Positions 1 to 8,442 of a stretch of DNA of 64,000 nt are shown piece by piece. The position numbers were made by a program, and so were the translations under genes. Source of the DNA: CAWAQA01 sp963784065. GTDB lineage: Bacteria > Acidobacteriota > Vicinamibacteria > Vicinamibacterales > UBA2999. The DNA lies in the NCBI GenBank assembly GCA_963784065.1, contig CAWAQA010000004.1, forward strand, positions 124,001 through 188,000, given 5' to 3'. How positions within the stretch are numbered: the stretch's first letter is position 1; each line of letters starts with the position of its first letter. A model generated the notes under the pieces. The model worked only from the letters and a program-made list of their open reading frames with translations, was not told where the DNA came from and searched no databases.

Positions 1-113
1 GAGAAGTCGAGCACGCGAACGCCCGGCACGCGGCGAACCTCGTCGACGATGGTGGCGACGACCTCGGGGCGGCGTCCCTCGCTGATATTGGGAACGCATT
101 CGATGATCGGCAT
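1..113 (-). CDS. ftcD: Glutamate formimidoyltransferase, N-terminal part (cut by window edge)
   Basis: The first 37 codons read on the minus strand from an ATG at 113. The N-terminus contains the pattern ECVPNISEGRRPEVV, characteristic of formiminotransferases of histidine degradation, which move the formimino group from formiminoglutamate to tetrahydrofolate. The rest of the gene lies outside the window. The family call rests on this short N-terminal signature only; cyclodeaminase fusion cannot be judged. It is divergent from the gene starting at 357. Confidence 0.75.
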   Translation of the reverse strand, partial: MPIIECVPNISEGRRPEVVATIVDEVRRVPGVRVLDF

Positions 114-130
114 CGCCGTGGGTTTTACCA

Positions 131-273
131 CAGCAGGCAGCGGGCAGCCGGCAGCTGGCAGCGGGCAGTAGGCAGAAGGCCGGGCAGGACCGGGAAGGTG
201 CAAATGCGGCGATACGGATCGCCGTCCGCCGTGCCCAGCGTTCATGTCGACTGCCGGCTGCCTGCTGCCGGCC
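131..273. repeat. Heptad hairpin element, GGCAGCN word
   Basis: Left arm 136-177 is six heptamers in exact 7-nt phase (GGCAGCG, GGCAGCC, GGCAGCT, GGCAGCG, GGCAGTA, GGCAGAA). Right arm 251-271 is three heptamers of the complementary word (CTGCCGG, CTGCCTG, CTGCCGG). About 70 nt separate the arms. The element fills the divergent gap between ftcD and the TPR gene, just upstream of the promoter at 292. The same word recurs at 5180, 13137 and 60307. Confidence 0.85.
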
Positions 274-291
274 TCTGATGGCCGTAATTCG

Positions 292-320
292 TTGACCCGT
301 GCAGGGTTTTGCCCGATAAT
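292..320 (+). promoter_or_regulatory. Sigma70-type promoter of the TPR/RDD gene pair
   Basis: The -35 TTGACC (292-297) and the -10 GATAAT (315-320) are separated by exactly 17 nt. The predicted start is near 327, giving a leader of about 30 nt before the ATG at 357. Confidence 0.7.
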
Positions 321-356
321 CGCTGCGGCGCGACATCCCCCGTCCTGCCAATCCTG

Positions 357-1163
357 ATGTCCGATTCGTCCCCAGCCAGTGCAGGCGGCGCGAACCCCGA
401 CGCGGACCGAGACGCCCGCATCGAACAGCTGCTTCTTTCCGGCCTCGACCAGTACTTCGACGGCCACTACCAGCAGGCGATCAACATCTGGACGCGGGTC
501 GTGTTCCTCGAACGCGGCCACAGCCGCGCCCGCGCGTACATCGAGCGCGCGCGGAGCGCGATGGCCGAACGCCAGCGCGAGTGCGAGGAGCTCGTCCACA
601 ACGGCATCGACGCCTACAACGCCGGCGACGTCACCACGGCGCGCGATCTGTTGACGAGAGCCGTGGAGCAGGGTGGGCCGACCGACTCGGCCCTCGTATT
701 CCTCGATCGCCTCAGCAGGGTGAGCGGCCCTTCGACGTTCGAAGCACCGCGCGGGAGCATGTCGGCGCGTGCCATCCTCGACACCTCCGCGCCGCCCCAG
801 GCGCGCCGCGCATCGGGATGGGTGCCCACCATCCTGATGAGCGCGGCGGTGGCGACCGCGGTGCTGACCGCCACGCTTTCGCTTGTCTCATGGTTCACCG
901 CCCCGTCCGCCTCGCCGGCGGCTGCGCCGGAACGCACGGCGGTCGAGCCGCTGCCCGTCGTGCGGTCGTCGGAGATCCTGCTCGCCCGGGCACGATCGCT
1001 CTACTCGGACGGGCACCTGCGCGACGCGTTGCGCGCGCTCGCGCGGATCGACGCCGCCGACCCGATGCGGCCTGAAGCCGATCGCCTTCGCGCCGATGTG
1101 CAGCGCGCCCTGCTCGCCGCCGCGACCGGATCCCCGCAGCCGAGGCTCGGGGCGCGTCCATGA
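357..1163 (+). CDS. TPR-containing single-pass membrane protein
   Basis: A 268-residue protein. The N-terminal half has TPR-like helical repeats (around DGHYQQAINIWTRVV and AYNAGDVTTARDLL). A hydrophobic segment follows near residues 155-185 (WVPTILMSAAVATAVLTA), then a periplasmic or cytoplasmic tail with another repeat (ARSLYSDGHLRDALRAL). No catalytic domain is visible. An upstream in-frame start at 309 lies inside the promoter, so ATG 357 was chosen. The stop overlaps the next start by 4 nt, so the two are probably cotranslated. Likely a scaffold or secretion-associated protein; substrate unknown. Confidence 0.7.
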   Translation: MSDSSPASAGGANPDADRDARIEQLLLSGLDQYFDGHYQQAINIWTRVVFLERGHSRARAYIERARSAMAERQRECEELVHNGIDAYNAGDVTTARDLLTRAVEQGGPTDSALVFLDRLSRVSGPSTFEAPRGSMSARAILDTSAPPQARRASGWVPTILMSAAVATAVLTATLSLVSWFTAPSASPAAAPERTAVEPLPVVRSSEILLARARSLYSDGHLRDALRALARIDAADPMRPEADRLRADVQRALLAAATGSPQPRLGARP

Positions 1164-2105
1164 AATGCCCGAAGTGCGCCTACCTGGGATTTGAGACGGC
1201 CGATCGCTGCAAGAACTGCGGATACGACTTCTCGTTGACGTCGGCGACGCTGCCGTCCGCACCCGTTCCGGACCTCAGCATAGACCTGCCTGCGGGCCGC
1301 GCATCGCCGCCGCCGTTCTGGCTCGACGAAATCGACGAGGCAGCCGGAAAGCCGGCGCCAGCCGCGCCGGCGGACTCTTCGAGCCGCGGCGAGCGCGCGA
1401 AGGCAGCGCCGGCGCTGCCGCTCTTCAGGCGAGCGGGCGCAGACGACGACGATCAGCCATTGATCAAGCTCCCGCCAGCGCCTCGCGCGCCATTGTCGGT
1501 GCGAAAGACGCCCGACACGCCGCGGCTGCGAGGGATGGCGAGACCGACGCCGCCTGTCGAGGCAGAACCGGTCCTGCAATTCGCGGACGAGACGGTCCCC
1601 CTTGCCGATCTTCCGACTCAGAGACGAACCGGTCGATGATTTGGCGCCGTTCCGGCCACGCCGTTTGCCGGCACGCGATGCGCATGGCGCGCCGGGTGGC
1701 GCCGGCGCGCGGATCGGCGCCGCGGTCATCGATCACCTGATCCTGTTTGCCATCGACGCAGGCGTCGTCTACTTCACGCTGCGGATGGCGGGGCTCCCGC
1801 TGGCGGATTGGCGCGTCCTGCCGGCGATGCCGCTGCTCGCGTTCCTGATCCTCCTGAAGTTTGCCTACTTCTGCGCGTTCACCGCGGTCGGCGGCCAGAC
1901 GATCGGCAAGATGGCGCTCGGCATCCGCGTCGTGACCGACGACAACATGGCCGTGGACGGGGCCTGCGCACTCCGCCGGACGATAGCCGGAGTGGCCGCG
2001 TTTGCCCTGGGACTCGGCTACATTCCCGCGCTGTTCGGCTCCGAGCACCGCGCCTTCCACGACCGCGTCGCCCACACGCGCGTCGTGGCGATGCGTTCTG
2101 TCTGA
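1160..2105 (+). CDS. Zinc-ribbon plus RDD-domain membrane protein (frameshifted)
   Basis: The N-terminus is a zinc ribbon with two CxxC pairs (KCPKCAYLG and CKNCGYDF). A Pro/Ala-rich linker with PLSVRKTPDTPRLR follows, then an RDD domain from about 1690 with hydrophobic helices and the motif GQTIGKMALGIRVV. The two halves are in different frames. Removing one C from the C5 run at 1597-1601 joins them as DETVPLPIFRLRDEPVDD, so one inserted base is inferred. RDD proteins are membrane proteins of mostly unknown transport or regulatory role. It overlaps the TPR gene by 4 nt. Confidence 0.75.
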
Positions 2106-2145
2106 CTCGTCCGCCACCACATCGGCCCTGTACACTCTCCACTAG

Positions 2146-2610
2146 ATGCATCGTCTCGGGCTCTTCGTGGCAACGTGCGGATACCTTGGCTATGTGCCTG
2201 TGGCGCCGGGGACGTTTGGCTCTGCGCTCGGGCTCGGCGTGTTCTTCGCGGTGCGTAGCAGCGGGTCAACCGCCGTCGAGCTGGGGGTGATCGCGTTGGT
2301 GTTTGCCGTCGGCCTCTGGTGCGGCACGGTCGCGGAGCACCATTTCGGCGGCATCGATCCCGGTCCGGTCGTGCTCGACGAAGTCCTCGGCATGCTCATT
2401 ACGCTCGCGCTCCTGCCCGTCAACATGACGGGCGCGATCGTGGGCTTCGTCGTCTTCCGCGTGCTGGACGTGTTGAAGCCGTGGCCGTCGGCGCGGTTCG
2501 AGAAGCTCCCGGGCGGCCTCGGTGTCATGGCGGACGACGCCATGGCTGCGGTCTACGGCAATCTCGTGATGCGCGGGCTCATCGCGCTGATGCCGGGCGC
2601 GCTCGCGTGA
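2146..2610 (+). CDS. pgpA: Phosphatidylglycerophosphatase A
   Basis: A 154-residue integral membrane phosphatase that dephosphorylates phosphatidylglycerol phosphate. Family signatures are visible: VPVAPGTFGSALGL near residue 19, VVLDEVLGMLITL near 75 and LKPWPSARFEKLPGG near 112. Length fits the family. A -10-like TACACT at 2131-2136 lies 9 nt before the ATG, so any leader would be very short. The stop overlaps the cinA start as GTGA. Confidence 0.92.
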   Translation: MHRLGLFVATCGYLGYVPVAPGTFGSALGLGVFFAVRSSGSTAVELGVIALVFAVGLWCGTVAEHHFGGIDPGPVVLDEVLGMLITLALLPVNMTGAIVGFVVFRVLDVLKPWPSARFEKLPGGLGVMADDAMAAVYGNLVMRGLIALMPGALA

Positions 2611-3869
2611 CCGCGCTCTCCCGTGCCGCGATCCTCGCCGTCGGCAGCGAGATGCTGACGCCATCGCGCGTCGACACGAACTCGCTGTTCATCACCGAGC
2701 AGCTGAATACGCTCGGCATCGAGGTCGTCTTCAAGACGGTCGTCGGGGACGATCGCGACGAGCTCGCCAACAGCTTCCGCCTGGCACTCGATCGCGTCGA
2801 CCTGGTGGTCTGCAGCGGCGGCCTGGGTCCTACAGACGACGACCTGACGCGCGAGGTCGTGGCCGACGTCCTCGGCCGCCCGCTGCGGGAAGACGAGGCC
2901 ATCACCAGCCACATCAGGGCGCGCTTCACGAGGCGCGGCATGCAGATGCCCGAGATCAACCGGCGCCAGGCGATGGTGCCGGAGGGCGGCGTCGTGATCG
3001 AGAACCCGAACGGCAGCGCGCCCGGCTTGTGGATCGAGCGTGAGGGACGGGTGGTGCTGCTCCTTCCGGGGCCGCCGCGCGAGCTGAAGCCCATGTTGAC
3101 GCGTCTCGTCGAGGGATCGCTGGCCGCGCGCGCTGCCGGCCTGGCGCTCGTCCGTCGCGTTGTTCGCATTACCGGCCGGACCGAATCGCACACCGAGGAA
3201 GCCGTTCAGCCTTTGTACAGGGAGTGGGCGTCGGCGCCATTGCCGGTGGCGGCGACGATTCTCGCGTCGCTCGGCCAGGTGGAGTTGCACCTGTCGGTGC
3301 GTGCCCCGTCGCGTGCCGACGCCGCCGCGGCGCTGGACGCTGCCGTGCAGCACGTCGTCGAGCGGCTTGGCCCAGACGTGTACAGCACGGATGGACGTGC
3401 GCTCGAGCAGGTTGTCGGCGAGGTCCTCGCTGAACGCGGGCTGCGGATCGCCGTGGCCGAGTCGTGTACCGGAGGCCTCATCACGTCACGGTTGACCGAC
3501 GTGCCGGGCAGCTCCCGCTACGTGGATCAGTCGGTCGTGACATATTCAAACGAGGCAAAGACCTCGTTGCTCGGTGTGCCGGCACAGTTGATTGCCGCGC
3601 ACGGCGCCGTCAGTGAACCCGTGGCGATCGCGATGGCGGAGGGCATGCGCGCGCGCGCCGGCGCGGACGTCGGCGTGGCGGTCACCGGCATCGCGGGGCC
3701 GGGCGGCGGATCGGCGGAGAAGCCCGTGGGGATGGTCGTCGTCTCCGTGGTCATCGGATCGGCCACGCGCTCGCGCGTGTTCCGGTTCGTGGGCGAGCGC
3801 GAGATGGTGAAGTTCCAGGCGTCGCAGGCGGCGCTCGACATGGTGCGGCGCATGCTGCAGGCATCGTAA
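2607..3869 (+). CDS. cinA: CinA-like competence/damage-inducible protein (MoCF plus NMN deamidase domains)
   Basis: A 420-residue two-domain protein. The N-terminal MoaB/Mog-type domain has GGLGPTDDDLT near residue 72. The C-terminal CinA domain has VAESCTGGLITSRL near 285 and an SSRYVDQSVVTYSN segment. The C-terminal domain family hydrolyses nicotinamide mononucleotide (pyridine nucleotide salvage); the N-terminal domain often acts as an ADP-ribose pyrophosphatase. GTG 2607 was chosen because it overlaps the pgpA stop by 4 nt and gives the normal family length. Confidence 0.9.
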   Translation: MTALSRAAILAVGSEMLTPSRVDTNSLFITEQLNTLGIEVVFKTVVGDDRDELANSFRLALDRVDLVVCSGGLGPTDDDLTREVVADVLGRPLREDEAITSHIRARFTRRGMQMPEINRRQAMVPEGGVVIENPNGSAPGLWIEREGRVVLLLPGPPRELKPMLTRLVEGSLAARAAGLALVRRVVRITGRTESHTEEAVQPLYREWASAPLPVAATILASLGQVELHLSVRAPSRADAAAALDAAVQHVVERLGPDVYSTDGRALEQVVGEVLAERGLRIAVAESCTGGLITSRLTDVPGSSRYVDQSVVTYSNEAKTSLLGVPAQLIAAHGAVSEPVAIAMAEGMRARAGADVGVAVTGIAGPGGGSAEKPVGMVVVSVVIGSATRSRVFRFVGEREMVKFQASQAALDMVRRMLQAS

Positions 3870-3894
3870 CGGCGACCTGACGGCGGCGGTCCGC

Positions 3895-3967
3895 GGCACA
3901 AGGCGCAAACAACGAGGTACGGGGCATCGCGCGATTTGTGTCTCCAGCCTTGTGACTTGTGCTTTGC
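3895..3967. repeat. Heptad hairpin element, GCCTTGT word
   Basis: Left arm 3895-3908 has two heptamers (GGCACAA, GGCGCAA). Right arm 3947-3967 has three (GCCTTGT, GACTTGT, GCTTTGC), complementary to the left. It lies between cinA and thpR. The same word family recurs at 34174-34372. Confidence 0.65.
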
Positions 3968-3975
3968 TGTTAGCG

Positions 3976-4554
3976 ATGAGGCTGTTCGTTGCGGCCGAAA
4001 TCGATCCCGCGCTCGCGCGCGAGCTGGCGCGTGTGGCGGGCGAACTCCGCGAACGGGTGGGTGCCCGCGCGCCGCGGGCGCGCCTGACGTGGGTCCCGGC
4101 CGACCGGCTGCACTTCACCGTTCGTTTCATTGGTGAAGTGGACGAGCCGCGCGGCTCCGCTATCATCGCCGCGCTGGCGCCGCCGCTGCCGGTCGCGCCG
4201 TTCGACGTGGCCATCGCCGGGCTCGGCGTGTTTCCACCCAAAGGTCCGCCGCGCGTGCTGTGGGCGGGCGCAAGCGAGGGCCGCGTTGAGATGGCTGGCC
4301 TCGAGCGCGAGGTGAGCGCCCGGCTCGCGGCGTGCGGCATACCACCCGAAACGCGGGAGTACAGTCCGCACCTGACGCTCGCGCGCGTGCGCGAACCTGG
4401 AGGCCTGCGGTCGCGCGACCTGCTCGACGGCGCGCCGCAGGGTGCGTTCGGCACGACGCGGGTTGACGCGATTACACTGTTCCAGAGCGTGCTGTCGCCA
4501 AAGGGGCCGACGTATCGCAAGGTGCAATCTACAATCTTCAATCCTCAATCCTGA
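3976..4554 (+). CDS. thpR: RNA 2',3'-cyclic phosphodiesterase (LigT family)
   Basis: A 192-residue 2H phosphoesterase. Both catalytic HxT motifs are visible: HFTVRFIGE near residue 46 and HLTLARV near 133. The family opens 2',3'-cyclic phosphate ends of RNA. The start at 3976 (MRLFVAAEID) matches the usual LigT N-terminus. The last ten residues (VQSTIFNPQS) and the stop codon are encoded by the left arm of the CAATCNT heptad element, so the repeat has become the protein's tail. Confidence 0.88.
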   Translation: MRLFVAAEIDPALARELARVAGELRERVGARAPRARLTWVPADRLHFTVRFIGEVDEPRGSAIIAALAPPLPVAPFDVAIAGLGVFPPKGPPRVLWAGASEGRVEMAGLEREVSARLAACGIPPETREYSPHLTLARVREPGGLRSRDLLDGAPQGAFGTTRVDAITLFQSVLSPKGPTYRKVQSTIFNPQS

Positions 4555-4598
4555 CGATCGATGTGAGATTGACGATTGAAGTGAAGATTGACGATGGA
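4525..4598. repeat. Heptad hairpin element, CAATCNT word, overlapping two genes
   Basis: Left arm 4525-4552 is four phased heptamers (CAATCTA, CAATCTT, CAATCCT, CAATCCT). Right arm 4566-4598 carries complementary GATTGAC/GATTGAA units. The left arm encodes the end of ThpR including its stop; the right arm reaches past the plsY start codon. Confidence 0.8.
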
Positions 4599-5175
4599 AG
4601 ACGTGCTGGTCGTTTCGCTCGGTTATCTCGTCGGTTCCGTGCCGTTCGCGTTCATGCTGGCACGCCGCCACGGGATCGATCTGCGCCGCGTCGGCAGCGG
4701 GAACGTCGGGGCGTCGAATGTGCTGCGCACCAGCGGCGTGCGGAACGCCATCGCCGCGATGTGTCTCGACGGTGCGAAGGGTTTCACGGCCGTCGTCGTG
4801 GCGCAGCGGCTGACGGTGGGCGACGCCACGGCGGTCGCCGCCGGCGTCGCGTCGATCATCGGCCACATCTATCCTGTGTGGCTCGGGTTTCGTGGCGGAA
4901 AGGGCGTAGCCACCGCGATGGGCGTCTTTGCCGTGCTGGCGCCGGTCGCGCTCGGGATTGCGAGCAGCGCGTTCGTGCTCGCCGTCTGGCTGACTCGCTA
5001 TGTCTCGGTGGGCTCGCTCGCCGGCGCCGTGACGCTCGCGGTTGTCGCAGCCGCGAGCGATGTGCCCACAGCGGTGGCCGTGGGCGCCGTCGTATCGGCC
5101 CTCGTGATCGTGCACCGGCACCGCGCAAACCTGGCGCGGTTGCTCGCCGGCACCGAGCGCCGCGTCGGTCATTAG
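4594..5175 (+). CDS. plsY: Acyl-phosphate glycerol-3-phosphate acyltransferase
   Basis: A 193-residue multi-helix membrane enzyme of the PlsX/PlsY pathway, making lysophosphatidate from acyl-phosphate and glycerol-3-phosphate. Family motifs: GSGNVGASNVLR near residue 32 and GFRGGKGVAT near 97, plus several hydrophobic helices. ATG 4594 was chosen; TTG 4588 is a possible alternative. The start lies in the arm of a heptad hairpin. It sits next to gpsA, which makes its substrate. Confidence 0.92.
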   Translation: MEDVLVVSLGYLVGSVPFAFMLARRHGIDLRRVGSGNVGASNVLRTSGVRNAIAAMCLDGAKGFTAVVVAQRLTVGDATAVAAGVASIIGHIYPVWLGFRGGKGVATAMGVFAVLAPVALGIASSAFVLAVWLTRYVSVGSLAGAVTLAVVAAASDVPTAVAVGAVVSALVIVHRHRANLARLLAGTERRVGH

Positions 5176-5179
5176 TGGC

Positions 5180-5304
5180 GGGCAGCGGACAGCGGGCAGC
5201 AGGCAGTGGACTTCGGGCGTCACGAAAGGGTGAAGGCAGAACGTCATTCATCCCGTTGAGTCGCAGATGGTTCACTGCTGGCTGCCGGCTGCCCGCTGCC
5301 GGCT
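5180..5304. repeat. Heptad hairpin element, GGCAGCN word
   Basis: Left arm 5180-5207: GGGCAGC, GGACAGC, GGGCAGC, AGGCAGT. Right arm 5277-5304: GCTGGCT, GCCGGCT, GCCCGCT, GCCGGCT. Four complementary heptamers on each side, with a loop of about 70 nt. It fills the plsY-gpsA gap and ends about 15 nt before the inferred gpsA start. Confidence 0.85.
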
Positions 5305-5319
5305 GCAGTTGGAGGCGTT

Positions 5320-6318
5320 ATTCGTAACGTAGCCGTACTGGGCGCCGGCGGCTGGGGGACGGCGCTTGCCGTCCACCTCGCGCGCGTCGGCCACGACGCG
5401 TGCCTCTGGGGACGCGATGCCGCGCTGGTGGCGGAACTGTGTAACCGCCGCGCGAATGCGATCTACCTCCCGGACATCACGTTTCCCGATCGGCTGCGCG
5501 TCACCGCCGACCTCGAGGACGCCCTGCGCGACACGGAGTTCATCGTCGCGGCTGTGCCCTCGCACGGTACGCGTGACGTCGTGAGGCGCGCGGCGCCGTT
5601 CGTGCGCGGCGGGGCGACGGTCGTCAGCGCCACCAAGGGTCTCGAGCGTGACACGCTGTTCCGGATCTCCGAGGTGATCGAACAGGAGCTGGGTGACGCC
5701 GTTCACGTGGCCGTGCTCTCGGGGCCGAGCTTCGCGGCCGAACTGGCGCGCGAGTTGCCGACCGCGGTCTCCGTGGCATCCCGCGATCCGGCCATCGTCG
5801 AGCAGGTGCAGGCAGGGTTTCGCGCGCCCTACTTCCGGCTTTACGGCACGAGCGACGTCGCGGGCGTCGAGATCGGCGGCGCGCTGAAGAACGTGATTGC
5901 GATCGCGGCCGGCGTCGTCGAGGGCCTGGGACTTGGCCATAACGCCCTGGCCGGGCTCATTACGCGCGGTCTCGCGGAGATCACGCGTCTGGCGTGCGCG
6001 GCCGGGGCGCAGCGCGAGACGCTGGCGGGGCTCACGGGCCTCGGCGATCTCGTGCTCACGTGTACGGGTTCGCTCAGCCGCAACCGTCACGTCGGACACG
6101 AGCTGGCCCAGGGCCGGTCGCTGGCCGACGTGCTCGCAGGAATGAAGATGGTGGCGGAGGGCGTGCGGACGACCGAAGCCGCCCTCGCGCTCGGGGCGCG
6201 ACACCGGATCGAGCTGCCGATCGCCGTCCAGGTAGGCGAGCTGCTCGCCGGACGCAAGGATGCGCGAACGGCGCTATACGAACTGATGCTCCGCCCGCAG
6301 CGCGCCGAGGCAGGATAA
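5320..6318 (+). CDS. gpsA: NAD(P)-dependent glycerol-3-phosphate dehydrogenase, non-canonical start
   Basis: A 332-residue enzyme reducing dihydroxyacetone phosphate to sn-glycerol-3-phosphate. Motifs: nucleotide-binding GAGGWGTALA near residue 8, GPSFAAELARELPTAVSVAS near 134, catalytic Lys in GGALKNVIAIAAG near 186, and GLGDLVLTC. No ATG, GTG or TTG exists in frame until 5428, inside the Rossmann fold. The family N-terminus (xRNVAVLGAG) aligns with ATT at 5320, four nt after a GGAGG at 5311-5315. The start is therefore inferred as ATT, or is hidden by a sequence error. Confidence 0.88.
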   Translation: MRNVAVLGAGGWGTALAVHLARVGHDACLWGRDAALVAELCNRRANAIYLPDITFPDRLRVTADLEDALRDTEFIVAAVPSHGTRDVVRRAAPFVRGGATVVSATKGLERDTLFRISEVIEQELGDAVHVAVLSGPSFAAELARELPTAVSVASRDPAIVEQVQAGFRAPYFRLYGTSDVAGVEIGGALKNVIAIAAGVVEGLGLGHNALAGLITRGLAEITRLACAAGAQRETLAGLTGLGDLVLTCTGSLSRNRHVGHELAQGRSLADVLAGMKMVAEGVRTTEAALALGARHRIELPIAVQVGELLAGRKDARTALYELMLRPQRAEAG

Positions 6319-6329
6319 TGGAACAGTGC

Positions 6330-6408
6330 AGGCCTCAGGGCCCAGGCCTCTGGCCCCAGGGTTGGCGAGGCTTCCGGCCTGTTTCCCGGGCCCTGAGCTC
6401 TGAGGCCT
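6330..6408. repeat. Heptad hairpin element, GGCCCAG/CCCTGAG word
   Basis: Left arm 6330-6357: AGGCCTC, AGGGCCC, AGGCCTC, TGGCCCC. Right arm 6388-6408: GGGCCCT, GAGCTCT, GAGGCCT. It lies between gpsA and ftsY. The same word family occurs at 48767-48847. Confidence 0.8.
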
Positions 6409-6433
6409 GTTCGTTTCATTCCAGGAGAGACCT

Positions 6434-7360
6434 TTGGGATTCTTTGATCGCCTTCGTGACGGACTGACGCGCACGAAGGAACAGATCGTCAGCCGCTTCG
6501 AGGAGATCGTCCAGCAGGCCGACACTGAAGAGAAGCGCAGCCGCCCCGTCGATGTCGACACGATTGAAGCGCTCGAGGAACTGCTCCTCTCCGCTGACGT
6601 CGGTGTCGCGGCGACGGAAAAAATCGTGCTCGCCGTGCGCGATCGCGCCCGGCGCGGCGAGAGCCTGCGCGAACTCGTGAAACAGGAGATTCGCCGCATC
6701 TTCGACGCCGTCGATGCGCCGGCATCGGCCAACGGGCATCATCCCCACGTGACGCTGATCGTCGGCGTGAACGGAACCGGCAAGACCACGACGATCGGAA
6801 AGCTCGCCAACCTGCTGAAGCTCTCGGGTAAACAGCCGCTGATCTGCGCGGCGGACACCTTCCGCGCCGCCGCGGTCGAGCAGCTCGAGATCTGGGCCAC
6901 ACGCGCGCACGTCGACATCGTGCGGGCGAAGGACGGATCCGACCCCGCCGCCGTCGTGTTCGACGCCATCCAGTCGGGCAAGGCAAAGGGGCGGGACCCC
7001 GTGCTCGTCGATACCGCGGGCCGGCTGCACAACCGCGTCAACCTGATGAACGAGCTCGACAAGATCAAGCGCGTGGCGGCGCGCGCGTCCGACGGCGCGC
7101 CGCACGAGGTGCTGCTCGTGCTCGATGCGACGGTCGGACAGAACGGCGTGCAGCAGGCGCGCGAGTTCACCAGCGTGGCCGGCGTGACCGGCGTCGTCCT
7201 CACCAAGCTCGATGGCACCGCCAAGGGCGGCGTCGCCGTCGCGATTGCGAACGATCTCAAGCTCCCCATCCGCTACGTCGGCGTGGGCGAGGGCATCGAC
7301 GATCTCATCCCGTTCTCCGCGCAGGAGTACGTCGACGCCTTGTTCCAGGAGAAGTGGTAG
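6434..7360 (+). CDS. ftsY: Signal recognition particle receptor
   Basis: A 308-residue GTPase that docks SRP-ribosome complexes at the membrane. The NG domain is complete: G1 VNGTGKTTTIGKLA near residue 112, ADTFRAAAVEQL near 138, DTAGRLHNRVNLM near 190 and TKLDGTAKGG near 257. The acidic A domain is minimal, as in many bacteria. TTG 6434 follows an AGGAGAG Shine-Dalgarno. Its partner ffh lies 3 kb downstream, with the riboflavin genes in between. Confidence 0.95.
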   Translation: MGFFDRLRDGLTRTKEQIVSRFEEIVQQADTEEKRSRPVDVDTIEALEELLLSADVGVAATEKIVLAVRDRARRGESLRELVKQEIRRIFDAVDAPASANGHHPHVTLIVGVNGTGKTTTIGKLANLLKLSGKQPLICAADTFRAAAVEQLEIWATRAHVDIVRAKDGSDPAAVVFDAIQSGKAKGRDPVLVDTAGRLHNRVNLMNELDKIKRVAARASDGAPHEVLLVLDATVGQNGVQQAREFTSVAGVTGVVLTKLDGTAKGGVAVAIANDLKLPIRYVGVGEGIDDLIPFSAQEYVDALFQEKW

Positions 7361-8442
7361 ACGACCCGCGGTGGATGCGGCGGGCGCTCGAGCACGCACG
7401 CCGTGGCCTGGGTCGCACCACGCCCAACCCCGTCGTCGGCGCCTGCGTCGTGACCCCGGAGGGCGTCGTCGTGGGCGATGGCGCCCACGAACGCGCGGGG
7501 GAGGCGCACGCCGAGATCCACGCCCTTGATGAAGCGGGCGACCGCGCCCGCGGCGCAACGATCTATTGCACGTTGGAGCCGTGCGCCCACACGGGCCGCA
7601 CCGGCCCCTGCACCGAGCGGATCATCGCCGCCGGGATCGCGCGAGTCGTGGCCGCGATCGAGGATCCGGACCCGCGCGTGCAGGGCCGTGGCTTCGCGCG
7701 CCTGCGCGACCAGGGCGTGAGCGTCGAGGTTGGCGTCGGCCGTGACGCCGCGGCGCGCCTGAACCAGTCGTACCTGACGGCGATGACGCAGGGACGTCCG
7801 TTCGTCATTCTCAAGGCGGCCACCAGCCTCGACGGACGGATCGCGGCGGCGCCGGGCGCGCGCACGCCGCTGACGTCGAGGGCGGCGCTGCGTCACGCGC
7901 ACGCGGTCCGGGCGGAAGTGGACGCGGTGGCGGTGGGATCGGAGACGGTGCTGGTTGACGATCCGCTGCTCACCGCCCGCGAGGTATACCGGGAACGTCC
8001 CCTGACGCGGGTCGTCTTCGACCGGCGGCTCCGCGTTTCAGCGGGGGCCCGCCTGTTTTCGACGCTGCAGGCGGGACCGGTGATAATACTGACGTCCGCC
8101 GACGCACGCCGGGTCAATCCCGATGGGGTCAATACGCTCGAGCGCGCGGGCGCCACCGTGATTGCGGTGGAGGGCGGGGGCATCGCGCCCGCGCTTCGGC
8201 AGCTGGCGGGACTTGGGATTCACAGTGTCGTCATCGAAGGGGGCGCGGCGATTCATGCCGCGGCGTGGGACGAAGGAGCCGTGGACTACGTCCAACTCTA
8301 CGTGGCGCCACATGCGCTCGGGACCGGCGGGGTACCGCTGCTCGACGGACGGGCGTTTTCGCCGGCCGCGCTCGTGGACGCGAGGCTCGACCAGCTCGGA
8401 CCCGACGTCCTGATCGAGGGGTATGTTCACCGGCCTCATTGA
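7354..8442 (+). CDS. ribD: Bifunctional pyrimidine deaminase/reductase of riboflavin synthesis
   Basis: A 362-residue two-domain enzyme. The N-terminal deaminase has zinc ligands in HAEIHAL near residue 51 and in CTLEPCAHTGRTGPC near 72. The C-terminal reductase begins near 148 (PFVILKAATSLDGRIA) and contains VIEGG near 290. It deaminates and then reduces the GTP cyclohydrolase II product. GTG 7354 overlaps ftsY by 7 nt; the 3' end overlaps ribE by 20 nt. Confidence 0.95.
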   Translation: MVDDPRWMRRALEHARRGLGRTTPNPVVGACVVTPEGVVVGDGAHERAGEAHAEIHALDEAGDRARGATIYCTLEPCAHTGRTGPCTERIIAAGIARVVAAIEDPDPRVQGRGFARLRDQGVSVEVGVGRDAAARLNQSYLTAMTQGRPFVILKAATSLDGRIAAAPGARTPLTSRAALRHAHAVRAEVDAVAVGSETVLVDDPLLTAREVYRERPLTRVVFDRRLRVSAGARLFSTLQAGPVIILTSADARRVNPDGVNTLERAGATVIAVEGGGIAPALRQLAGLGIHSVVIEGGAAIHAAAWDEGAVDYVQLYVAPHALGTGGVPLLDGRAFSPAALVDARLDQLGPDVLIEGYVHRPH

